Positions 6,716 through 13,750 of a stretch of DNA of 64,000 nt are shown one piece after another. A model generated the notes under the pieces. It was not told the origin of the DNA and made no database searches. It was given only the letters and a program-made list of their open reading frames with translations. The position numbers and the translations under genes are program-made. Origin of the DNA: Hyphomicrobium sp. (GTDB taxonomy: Bacteria > Pseudomonadota > Alphaproteobacteria > Rhizobiales > Hyphomicrobiaceae); the NCBI GenBank assembly GCA_016793445.1, contig JAEUME010000015.1, forward strand, positions 20,482 to 84,481, written 5' to 3'. Positions within the stretch are counted from its first letter, which is position 1. Every line of letters begins with the position of its first letter.

Positions 6716-8172
6716 TGCTTGAACAATCAATCGCCCTGCAAGAGGCGAACACGACCGTTGAGAATCTGCGACCATCCGAACTCTTTGCCCAACGGGTGCA
6801 AGAACTTATTGATGATCACACTCGCGTCGATGACAAAGGTCGTAAGGAATTCTTTCTCTACTTCCCCGACGTGAACGACCGCTTGAAGCCGAACAACTCT
6901 GTGGCGAATACCCGCTTCGCGCTCACCAAGCTTAAAGTCGCGATCACTTACGATGAATTCGCGATGGTGTTTGTCGTCGTGAACCTGCCGGGGCACACGC
7001 GCGTAACAGACAGTGCAGTGAGATTGCTTTGGAAGGAGTTTCAACGTCTCGGCTACAAGGTGTCGCTAGATAACCTTTATCAGCACCTCTACGCCATCGG
7101 CGAGGAAGTCCCGTTCCATCCACTGCGCAAGCTTTTCAACGAACTCGAAGCCAAGTGGGACGGCAAGCCTCGCTTGGCAACATTTCTCATTCGTCTCGCC
7201 AAGGTGGAAGACAATGCCTTCACCCGCTTCGTGAGTATAAGCATGATGGTGGCTGCGGTCCGCCGCATTCGGCAGCCAGGCTTTGGATACAAGTACGTCC
7301 CCGTCTTGGAAGGCGGGCAGGACGCTCGCAAATCCAGCTTCCTTCGAGCGCTGGCGCACGATCACTACTTTGATGACAACTTAGAACTTGGCTCAAGCTC
7401 GAAAGAGACGATTGAGTTGACTGGGGGTAAGCTCATCGTTGAATTTGGCGAGCTTGCAAGCAAGCGCCGCAATGAACTTGAAAAGTTGAAGGCATTTCTC
7501 GCACGGGCTGTGGATCGTGCGAGACCGGCATATGGGCGCGTGGTTCAGGAAGTTCCCCGGCAGTTCATTGCTTGCGGCACTACCAACGACGAACTTTGGC
7601 TTAGCGATCCCACCGGCAACGTGCGCTTCTGGCCTTTGAAGTGCGGGGCCACTGCCGACGACCCTATCGACATAGACGGCTTGAAGGATGAGTTGGAACA
7701 GTTGTGGGGCGAAGCGGCATACTTGGAACGTCAGGCAGCAAAGAGCGGCGATCTGGCAATGATCTATCCCCCGAAGGAAATCAGCGCGCTAGCGCGATCA
7801 GAACAAGATGCACGCTACGTTGGTGACGAAATATACGACCGTCTTGTGCAAGCCATCGACACCGCGAAGGTCGACGACACGGTTCATCACTGTGGATATG
7901 CAGTTGTTACCAACGAGAGCATCAGGGAGGCCGTTGGTGTTACGGACGACATGGCGCTTAGCCCCATGATCGCGCAGAGCATCAGGCGCGCGATGCAAAA
8001 GTCCGGTTGGAAGGCAACTAACCGCCGCGTCAACGGCGTTCAAACCCGCCTCTACTATAAGGGGAACTTACCTCGCGGGGATGTTGCCGAAGGTTGCCTT
8101 TTGCTGGACAGCCCCGGCAAAATGGTACGCGCGACGATGCTGATTGAAGGTTCGTGCACCGGGACCAATTGA
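6715..8172 (+). CDS. VapE-family (virulence-associated E) P-loop replication protein
   Basis: A 485-residue protein. Residues ~145-310 match the VapE/P-loop domain: FNELEAKWDGKPRLATFLIR, VPVLEGGQDARKSSFLRALA, ELTGGKLIVEFGELA, and RQFIACGTTNDELWLSDPTG followed by NVRFWP. The Walker A is atypical: GGQDARKS instead of GxQGxGKS, so the glycine before the catalytic lysine is Arg, although Lys and Ser remain. Walker B-like IVEFGEL and sensor-like CGTTND are present. VapE proteins act as replicative helicase/initiators in phages and satellites. It is the last gene of the replication operon; a long imperfect inverted repeat lies ~20 bp after its stop. Confidence 0.88.
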   Translation: MLEQSIALQEANTTVENLRPSELFAQRVQELIDDHTRVDDKGRKEFFLYFPDVNDRLKPNNSVANTRFALTKLKVAITYDEFAMVFVVVNLPGHTRVTDSAVRLLWKEFQRLGYKVSLDNLYQHLYAIGEEVPFHPLRKLFNELEAKWDGKPRLATFLIRLAKVEDNAFTRFVSISMMVAAVRRIRQPGFGYKYVPVLEGGQDARKSSFLRALAHDHYFDDNLELGSSSKETIELTGGKLIVEFGELASKRRNELEKLKAFLARAVDRARPAYGRVVQEVPRQFIACGTTNDELWLSDPTGNVRFWPLKCGATADDPIDIDGLKDELEQLWGEAAYLERQAAKSGDLAMIYPPKEISALARSEQDARYVGDEIYDRLVQAIDTAKVDDTVHHCGYAVVTNESIREAVGVTDDMALSPMIAQSIRRAMQKSGWKATNRRVNGVQTRLYYKGNLPRGDVAEGCLLLDSPGKMVRATMLIEGSCTGTN

Positions 8173-8190
8173 GGGGTGGGACTGCATTCA

Positions 8191-8315
8191 TGAAACAGTG
8201 CAACACCGAAACACTAGAAGCACGAAACTTCCAGAACTATGCGAGCGCGGGGGTAGTTTAAGCGCAAACTCTCATAGGTTTTAGAAACATAGTGTTTCAG
8301 CGTTGCAGTGTTTCA
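8191..8315. repeat. Imperfect inverted repeat after vapE, candidate replication origin
   Basis: The 25-nt arm 8191-8215 and the reverse complement of 8291-8315 match at 22 of 25 positions, separated by 75 nt. Each arm holds two copies of a tgaaaca(c)t-type unit, and the right arm reads as agtgtttcagcg (8291-8302) repeated at 8307-8318. Inside the loop is agttt-aagcgc-aaact (8256-8271). In staphylococcal islands the origin lies directly after the rep gene as iterons flanking a ~80-bp segment; the geometry here is similar. A large terminator-like stem is the alternative. Confidence 0.5.
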
Positions 8316-8377
8316 GCGACGACAATCGGGGGAGCCCCCACCCTCATGGTCGATGGCTGCAACGAGACTAGGCCCCA

Positions 8378-9136
8378 CTAGTTTGGTCCCTTTTTGCCCT
8401 TCGCACCAGAGGGGATCAACTCACTCAAGAAAACATCTGCCTTCAGCTTATCAAGTTCGTATCGCTTACCGTCATTCCATAGCATCAACACCTTTTGTGC
8501 CTCGCTTGAAGAAATGCGCCGGCTGGGACCGACGTCGGCAACCTCAAAATATTCCTGATGCTTCCTTCCGAGCAAGTCTGCGTAACTGATCCCTACATAG
8601 ACTTGATGTTCTACTGTGAAGACACTCCACGACTGCTGCGTTGCTAACTTGCGCAGTTCGTCGAAATTTGACCTAGTCTTCGCATTGTTGTTGTAACCCA
8701 TGTGGGTGGTTAGTACGCCCTTCGACGCACCACTGACGGCTTGAGTATCGTAATACCCCAAAACCGGTACCTGCTGATCTATCCACTCTCGCGACGCGTC
8801 GTTTCCTGGCTTTTGCCCACGCACCAGATAAAAGTAGTAGGCCCTACTAGACAACTCATAGACAGGCCCGCCTACGTTGTTGATTGTTATAGCGGTATTA
8901 TCATACGTTTTCGTATCGTCATTGAATTTTTGCTGTTGGGTTATCTCGAATTGCGGCAGCGCATTGGCTTCGGCTATTCTTGCTTGCATATCTGCAAGAC
9001 TACTGGCCTCTCGCGCTGTGTTCCATTGAAGAACGGCCACGAGCAAAGCAGCGGCAGAAATCGATACTGAAGCGATAGTTTTGAAGAAAATCTCATTCCG
9101 TTCAAGTATGCCTTTGAACGCTTCCCATCTGCTCAT
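8378..9136 (-). CDS. Membrane-anchored protein of unknown function
   Basis: 252 residues from ATG 9136; a TTG two codons upstream is less likely. A short N-terminal segment (MSRWEAFKGILERNEIFFKT) leads into one hydrophobic helix (IASVSISAAALLVAVLQW, ~21-38) and then a ~200-residue soluble domain containing FEITQQQKFNDDTKTYDNTA, then ITINNVGGPVYELSS, a beta-rich pattern. This resembles the many one-TM 'hypothetical' proteins of accessory regions whose C-terminal domain is Ig-like. It opposes the vapE operon and has no partner on its strand nearby. No function is assigned. Confidence 0.7.
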   Translation of the reverse strand: MSRWEAFKGILERNEIFFKTIASVSISAAALLVAVLQWNTAREASSLADMQARIAEANALPQFEITQQQKFNDDTKTYDNTAITINNVGGPVYELSSRAYYFYLVRGQKPGNDASREWIDQQVPVLGYYDTQAVSGASKGVLTTHMGYNNNAKTRSNFDELRKLATQQSWSVFTVEHQVYVGISYADLLGRKHQEYFEVADVGPSRRISSSEAQKVLMLWNDGKRYELDKLKADVFLSELIPSGAKGKKGPN

Positions 9137-9356
9137 CGTCAAGCTCAGCCTCGCAGTTGTCGTTTTAGTGCTTAGCAGCTTGCGGGTAGACGGCCAACCC
9201 GCCTAGGGCTGATGATGCTGCCCCAGAAGTTGGCCTGGGCGCCGAGACACCCAAGAACGCCTGGGACCCTCACAGATTTCAAACCAAGGGCACCCCCCCC
9301 TCACCAGAGCCCCGCACTTCGCCGTACAGGCTCTTGGACTTCCCAGCGCCTCGCCA

Positions 9357-9372
9357 GAACGCCTAACGCCGA
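9357..9372 (+). repeat. 16-bp direct repeat, copy 1
   Basis: gaacgcctaacgccga, identical to 10131-10146. The two copies flank the transposase-like gene on the minus strand. The core cctaacgcc recurs at 17667-17675. Nothing else supportable was seen in the 300 bases 9137-9436. Confidence 0.6.
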
Positions 9373-9436
9373 AACGCCGTCTACGGGCTTCCTAGAGGCA
9401 GCGAGCGGCACCCGGTCTCTACCAGCCCACAAGCGC

Positions 9437-9946
9437 TCACGATGCGCGCAAAGCCAGCACCTTGACCCGGCGAACCGTCGCCTCGGCTGCCATGGCACGG
9501 AACTCAGCCTTGCGGCGCTCACCAAGACAGGTCGCCTCTACCGCCGCCGCTAGCTCTTGGAAAAAGTTGCTATCAATCCAGCGGTAGAATCGACCCTGTA
9601 GGCTCTTCAGTGGAATTTCCCGAGCCTCAGGCGCAGAAGCCCACTCACGGCCGCTGCCTAACGTGCGCTGCCGGTAGAGGCACGCATTGATAAACAGGCG
9701 GTCCCGCTTCCCGCCAGCACCGGGGCCGCGTGGGATCAGTGGCTCAACGATTACCCATTCAGCATCGGTCAAAGCGTAGTCCCCAGCAATCTGCCTAGGC
9801 CGCACGGCTTGACCAACATCGGGCGCCGCGTTTGCCGTCGTCTCGGCTTTAAGGCTTCTCGACTTAACAACCGGCAGGGTGCTCAACGGCACGCCAAGCG
9901 CTTTGGCAACGGCTTCCCAGTCTATCGCTTCGACTTCAGAACTCAT
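9437..9946 (-). CDS. IS5-type (DUF4096) transposase-domain protein, no catalytic core
   Basis: 169 residues from ATG 9946; a GTG four codons upstream is possible. The first ~60 residues are an unrelated charged segment. Residues ~62-150 (DYALTDAEWVIVEPLIPRGP, LFINACLYRQRT, SLQGRFYRWIDSNFFQELAA) match the N-terminal domain of IS5-family transposases (DUF4096). The DDE catalytic domain is absent. The frame is intact with its own ends, so it is either an IS remnant fused to new sequence or a domesticated DNA-binding protein. The 16-bp direct repeats on each side (9357, 10131) may be its targets or scars of its arrival. Confidence 0.65.
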   Translation of the reverse strand: MSSEVEAIDWEAVAKALGVPLSTLPVVKSRSLKAETTANAAPDVGQAVRPRQIAGDYALTDAEWVIVEPLIPRGPGAGGKRDRLFINACLYRQRTLGSGREWASAPEAREIPLKSLQGRFYRWIDSNFFQELAAAVEATCLGERRKAEFRAMAAEATVRRVKVLALRAS

Positions 9947-10303
9947 CACGCTTCTCACTTTGCATCACTTGCCCCGCTGCCACCGTAAGACCCGCGCGAG
10001 AACGGGCGGGCTTCGCTCTCTACGTCTTCGAACCCGGCACCGTTTGTCTCAGGGACCCGGTAGCGCTTCCGTCTCAGGGGAACGGTGCCCCTCGTCTCTT
10101 GATCGGCAGATCGTCTGTTCGCCAACAGGCGAACGCCTAACGCCGATCCGGCTAATATGAACCGCCTTATAGCCGCTTTCTATATATTGGGATTATGTTG
10201 ACTCTATTCAACGATCTAATCTCCTTTGACCTGGATTCCGGCTGCATTTGCCGCCGCTTTATGACATAACAAATCTCACAACGTCCGTTGAGTGAGAGTG
10301 ACA
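9947..10303. other. Divergent intergenic region with nested hairpins before the serine recombinase
   Basis: No gene was seen. The segment 10101-10148 folds as an outer stem gatcggc/gccgatc (10101-10107 with 10142-10148) enclosing an inner stem gttcgcc-aaca-ggcgaac (10117-10134). The second copy of the 16-bp repeat (10131-10146) lies inside it. An AT-rich stretch follows (10155-10290) with gttga-ctctat-tcaac. It could hold promoters for both divergent genes and a resolution site for the recombinase. Confidence 0.4.
10131..10146 (+). repeat. 16-bp direct repeat, copy 2
   Basis: gaacgcctaacgccga, identical to 9357-9372, 774 bp apart. This copy overlaps the hairpin at 10101-10148. Confidence 0.6.
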
Positions 10304-10969
10304 ATGCCTGCATATATCGCATACCTTCGCGTTTCCACTCAGAAGCAGGGTGATTCCGGTCTTGGATTGGAAGCGCAAGAGTCCGCAATTGCCAGATACA
10401 CGACAAACGGCACGGTATTGGCGACATTCCGCGAAGTCGAGAGTGGCAAGAGAAGCGACCGCCCCGAACTACGCAAGGCGCTCGACATGGCGAAGCGCAC
10501 GGGCGCAACGCTTGTCATAGCCAAGCTGGACCGCCTTGCCCGCAACGTTCACTTCATTAGCGGCTTGATGGAAGCAGGCGTTGACTTCGTAGCTTGCGAC
10601 ATGCCCACTGCCAACCGGCTTACCCTTCACATCATGGCTGCAATGGCAGAACACGAAGGGCGCGCTATCTCAGACCGCACCCGTTCAGCGCTTGCCGCTG
10701 CAAAGGCCCGTGGCGTGACCTTGGGCGGTTATCGCGGCAAAGGCGCCCCCGATCAGGCTACACGCCTGAAAGCCGCTGAAACGCTCATTAAAGCTGCTGA
10801 CGAACGTGCTGAGCTTGTGCGACCTGTCTTGGATGAATTACGGGCGAACGGCATCACTAGCCTTGCTGCGCTTGCCGCAGAACTCAACGCACGCCAGATC
10901 GCCACACCGCGCGGCGGACAATGGTCTGCGATGGCTGTGAAGCGAGTCCAAGAGCGGCTAGCAGCCTAA
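10304..10969 (+). CDS. Serine recombinase (resolvase/invertase family)
   Basis: 221 residues from ATG 10304; an in-frame GTG at 10292 is less likely. The N-terminus AYLRVSTQKQGDSGLGLEAQ carries the nucleophilic serine (Ser11), and LVIAKLDRLARN (~70-78) carries conserved catalytic arginines. ANRLTLHIMAAMAEHEGRAI and SDRTRSALAAAKARG form the E-helix region. The C-terminal ~70 residues end in a recombinase-type HTH (ALAAELNARQIATPRGGQWS). It is a small serine recombinase, usual for resolvases. In the island it may resolve multimers or act on the nested-hairpin region upstream. Its stop is followed by cagcctaatcgcc, repeated after the methyltransferase gene (16378-16390). Confidence 0.9.
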   Translation: MPAYIAYLRVSTQKQGDSGLGLEAQESAIARYTTNGTVLATFREVESGKRSDRPELRKALDMAKRTGATLVIAKLDRLARNVHFISGLMEAGVDFVACDMPTANRLTLHIMAAMAEHEGRAISDRTRSALAAAKARGVTLGGYRGKGAPDQATRLKAAETLIKAADERAELVRPVLDELRANGITSLAALAAELNARQIATPRGGQWSAMAVKRVQERLAA

Positions 10970-11230
10970 TCGCCTTCACGCCTATCCGTCGCGCCGTCGC
11001 ACGTGATTGGCTTCGAGCTTCGTCACAACGAAACACGAAGCAGCGAACGCCGTGTGGCTGGAAGGCGAATGCCTAGTCGCCGGTTCGCCTTTCCCCACAA
11101 GCTTTTAAATCTGGAAGCCGGAAATAGAAGGGCATATGGAACCAGAGGCCGGGACGTCTATTCGAAAAAAACACATACACCGGGTCCGTCTACAATAATT
11201 GCCAATTCGCCGTTTTATTCACCTTTCCCC
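10970..11230. other. Gene-free stretch with a mini-hairpin
   Basis: I see no gene in 10970-11362. It includes aggcgaatgcct (11063-11074), a member of the aggc/gcct mini-hairpin set, then AT-rich DNA leading to the promoter and structured leader at 11231-11334. Confidence 0.4.
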
Positions 11231-11334
11231 TTGACTTTCCTTATCTCACCACCATTTAAATCGAGGCAACGGCGGACCGTCTATTTGGCTGCGATTCCTT
11301 CCCGTAATCGCTCGGACTGAGTCCCGCCGTTGCC
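11231..11334 (+). promoter_or_regulatory. Promoter and structured 5' leader of the 11363 gene
   Basis: TTGACT (11231-11236) and TTTAAA (11255-11260) are spaced 18 bp. Transcripts starting near 11267 would have a ~95-nt leader. An 11-bp perfect stem (ggcaacggcgg 11265-11275 with ccgccgttgcc 11324-11334) encloses an inner stem gcgatt/aatcgc (11291-11296 with 11306-11311) and a small ggact/agtcc hairpin. The outer stem ends 28 bases before the ATG. It could be a cis-acting RNA or, if transcription starts further right, DNA-level symmetry only. Confidence 0.4.
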
Positions 11335-11362
11335 ATTGGCTCTCAATAGTAGCAGGCGTATT

Positions 11363-11851
11363 ATGGCAACCAATTCCCAATGGGCTGAATACCTATCGAA
11401 CTTCGCCCTTACGGCACTCATCGAAGAGGGATCAAGGGAAGCGCCCTTCATTGTCAGGCATCCCGATGACGATCCGTGCCTCGTTGTGCCTGTGGTCTAT
11501 TTCGATGGGGAAGCTGTGACGGTTTACGTCTTCTACGCGCCCAAAAATCGCCTGAGCATCCAAGCCGTAATGGACGAAGACCCGAAACGCCTGACAACCG
11601 AATGGCAGCGCTACTGCCGCGCGTTTGCCGTGGCACGGCTCAGTCCTAAGACCGACCGCGATCTAATCCTACTCGACTACGGCGCCACACGCCGGGCAGC
11701 CGCTGCACTCGGCAAGCCGTACAACGCACGACTCACGCCACCATTGCGGGACATCGACAAGGCGCTCGGCACCAAGCTCGACAAGGTGCACGGCGTTCGA
11801 TGGCTGAGAACTGACAAATGGGGGCGTTCGTTGGTTCAGCCAACGTTGTAA
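11363..11851 (+). CDS. Hypothetical island protein
   Basis: 162 residues from ATG 11363, preceded by agcagg at suitable distance. I recognise no family. The N-terminal half is beta-rich (APFIVRHPDDDPCLVVPVVY, then FDGEAVTVYVFYAPKN) and the C-terminal half helical and basic (DYGATRRAAAALGKPYNARL, WLRTDKWGRSL). There is no signal peptide or membrane helix. It is expressed toward the converging membrane-protein operon and is probably a cytoplasmic accessory protein. The structured leader suggests post-transcriptional control. Confidence 0.6.
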   Translation: MATNSQWAEYLSNFALTALIEEGSREAPFIVRHPDDDPCLVVPVVYFDGEAVTVYVFYAPKNRLSIQAVMDEDPKRLTTEWQRYCRAFAVARLSPKTDRDLILLDYGATRRAAAALGKPYNARLTPPLRDIDKALGTKLDKVHGVRWLRTDKWGRSLVQPTL

Positions 11852-11864
11852 CGGTCGCCATTGC

Positions 11865-12362
11865 TTAGCCGCCACCCGTATAAGGCGTTGGTTGCGCAGG
11901 AGGAGGATACCCCGCCCAAGTGAGGGCAGCGTCCATTGCTAAGAAAGTGGGATATAGTGAGCAGAAGAACAGCGCCCCGACGACCACCAAGTTGAACGCA
12001 GCCTCCGCAATCTTGAACTTGGTCAAATGCGCTTGCCTAATGGCAGGCGCTAGTCCCAACCATTTGTAAAAACGAACGACGAACAAGTCGATTGTGTACA
12101 TGGCGGAAGAAGCGTCGCGCAGATAATAAATCAGAGTAACAAGGAACGTTGAAACGAACCAGAAGGCGTGGAAACTGATATTCGGCAGACGCACCGCAAC
12201 ACAGAACAGGCCTGCAACCGCCAACACCACCAGCGTGCAGCTGGCAAATAACTCTCTTCCCGGATTTGCCGATAACGTTTTTTCATCGCGCCACGTCTGA
12301 TATTGCGAGCTTAGCTCGCTATAGTAATGCGCATCATCATCATCATCGGGTCTGCCGAGCAT
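11865..12362 (-). CDS. Small multi-pass membrane protein, third gene of membrane operon
   Basis: 165 residues with an acidic N-terminus (MLGRPDDDDDAHYYSELSSQ; the Asp run comes from a CAT triplet repeat) and about four hydrophobic helices: ELFASCTLVVLAVAGLFCVA, FHAFWFVSTFLVTLIYYL, a middle amphipathic segment (FVVRFYKWLGLAPAI), and AAFNLVVVGALFFCSLYPTF. It ends in a proline/glycine-rich tail. It starts 10 bases after the 12373-12822 gene, so the two are co-transcribed. No family is recognised; small membrane genes next to nucleases in islands are often defence effectors (inference). Confidence 0.65.
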   Translation of the reverse strand: MLGRPDDDDDAHYYSELSSQYQTWRDEKTLSANPGRELFASCTLVVLAVAGLFCVAVRLPNISFHAFWFVSTFLVTLIYYLRDASSAMYTIDLFVVRFYKWLGLAPAIRQAHLTKFKIAEAAFNLVVVGALFFCSLYPTFLAMDAALTWAGYPPPAQPTPYTGGG

Positions 12363-12372
12363 CGCTTTCCCT

Positions 12373-12822
12373 TCAATGCACCGACGCGGATGTCTTTATG
12401 ATTTCGGCGACCAAGTACCCCGACCCCCAAACGACGCACACTTCAACCGTCGAAAGAGTGGCACGCCAAAGTGCTAATGTAGCAAGATGGCGCTCATGCA
12501 AATCGGCGGGTAGGCGCAGGCGCGCGCGTACCTTCAATGCTATAATCTCTGCAATTAGCCGAAACGCGCGAGTAACGTGCCCAAGTAACAAGAGCCAAAA
12601 CGCCATCGCTGCACACAATCCAAAAAAGAGTTGGAGGCTCAATCCACCCAACGCCTTTGCTGCTAAGAGCCAAACAACCGCTGACACGGCGACGTGGGCA
12701 GTAATAAGAGCCAAAAAATCAACTAGAGGCTTCGATTCAGACACGACATCGGCAAGCAGTTCCTTCCGCTCTTCGATTTCAAATCGGTAGGCATCTTCAC
12801 CTTTCAACTCTGCCTCTGGCAT
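12373..12822 (-). CDS. Small multi-pass membrane protein, second gene of membrane operon
   Basis: 149 residues. A charged N-terminal stretch (KGEDAYRFEIEERKELLADV) is followed by helices around FLALITAHVAVSAVVWLLAA, LSLQLFFGLCAAMAFWLLLL, and TLSTVEVCVVWGSGYLVAEI. Between the second and third is a basic loop (RLIAEIIALKVRARLRLPAD). The topology looks like three passes with cytoplasmic charged loops. It is 74 bases downstream of the 12897-13559 gene and 10 upstream of the 11865-12362 gene, forming a probable three-gene membrane operon. No known family. Confidence 0.65.
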   Translation of the reverse strand: MPEAELKGEDAYRFEIEERKELLADVVSESKPLVDFLALITAHVAVSAVVWLLAAKALGGLSLQLFFGLCAAMAFWLLLLGHVTRAFRLIAEIIALKVRARLRLPADLHERHLATLALWRATLSTVEVCVVWGSGYLVAEIIKTSASVH

Positions 12823-12896
12823 TGAAACTCCGCGGCCACGAATCGGTTTCGGGGTAGAAGCTAGCGCGCAAAAAAGACAGCAAAAGGACTAGCGCC

Positions 12897-13559
12897 CTAA
12901 TCTTCGTCAGGCTGAAAAACTGCAATCCTTTTGGTAAGATCAGCTTCAGTCGGCAAGGGTCTATCGTCGCCCAACTCGTTGAGCGCCCCGTCACAGGCTT
13001 CGACGATGAGGGATGCAGAATAGCTCAGGGCTCCTCTTGCGTTCTGCATGACTTTGTCGGACAGAGTACCGCTAAGCCACCGCAACTCTTTTTCCAGAAC
13101 AAGGACGTTATCCGCTATTTGCTTTTCGAGTCGGCTGTTCCAAAGCTGGAAGTCGTACTCAGCAAATTTGCTTCCCATGACGGTCCGTTCATAGAGACCA
13201 AGAGCCTCCTTTAGTATTCCGACTTGTCCTTTGAGCTTCGCCGCTTCCAGGGACTTGGTCTCAAACCCCTTCATTTCCGTTAGCAGTATTAGACAATGCG
13301 CTTCGTCGCGGATGGCACCAATTGCATCCCCTGCCAACCTGTTGAATGCCCGTTGCTCCGCGTTGGTTTGATAACGAGCAACCCAAACGCTACCAACTAC
13401 TGTCAACCCAGCACCAATGGCCGAGCCTACGAGGGTCGCAACACCGCTATCCAGCGGCGTTCTGCCAAAATAGGCCGCCGCCCCCCAGCCCACCAGAATG
13501 CCTGCCAAAAGGCCGAACAAGAATATTAGCCAGTCCACGCGAGCAATAAACTTCAGCAT
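12897..13559 (-). CDS. Membrane-anchored coiled protein, first gene of membrane operon
   Basis: 220 residues from ATG 13559 (ggcggg at 6-base spacing); a TTG at 13589 would add 10 residues. Two N-terminal hydrophobic helices (WLIFLFGLLAGILVGWGAAA and VATLVGSAIGAGLTVVGSVW) form a hairpin, followed by a ~150-residue cytoplasmic, mainly helical domain beginning VARYQTNAEQRAFNRLAGDA. The fold resembles two-TM helical proteins annotated only as hypothetical. It is divergent from the HNH gene across 191 bp, so the membrane operon and nuclease operon may share control. Confidence 0.65.
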   Translation of the reverse strand: MLKFIARVDWLIFLFGLLAGILVGWGAAAYFGRTPLDSGVATLVGSAIGAGLTVVGSVWVARYQTNAEQRAFNRLAGDAIGAIRDEAHCLILLTEMKGFETKSLEAAKLKGQVGILKEALGLYERTVMGSKFAEYDFQLWNSRLEKQIADNVLVLEKELRWLSGTLSDKVMQNARGALSYSASLIVEACDGALNELGDDRPLPTEADLTKRIAVFQPDED

Positions 13560-13682
13560 AGTGTCCCGCCGCTTAGCCAAGAGAATCAATCGGATCGATG
13601 AAATTCTGATAGGACAATACTTTTGCCAATCAAAGAGAGCTTCTTCTCAGCGCTGTGAATAGGATTTAGTTGTGAGCAACGT

Positions 13683-13742
13683 GGTCCGTATCGGTCCGAA
13701 TCGTCCTCAGGCATGTACGCTCTTTCCAACCATGGGAAGAGC
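13683..13742 (+). promoter_or_regulatory. Tandem 10-bp repeats and an RBS-masking hairpin before the HNH gene
   Basis: ggtccgtatc (13683-13692) is followed directly by ggtccgaatc (13693-13702), two 10-bp units one helical turn apart, as for a cooperative DNA-binding site. Then gctctttcc (13719-13727) pairs with gggaagagc (13734-13742) through 9 bp including one T-G wobble, loop aaccat. The 3' arm contains the purine-rich ribosome site of the HNH gene (ATG 13751), so folding would hide it. Confidence 0.5.
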
Positions 13743-13750
13743 GGCGACCT

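Noticed and set aside
12326..12350. CAT triplet run as a possible phase-variable repeat
   Set aside because: Only about five units and it encodes an in-frame Asp run in the membrane protein; slippage by one unit would not shift the frame.
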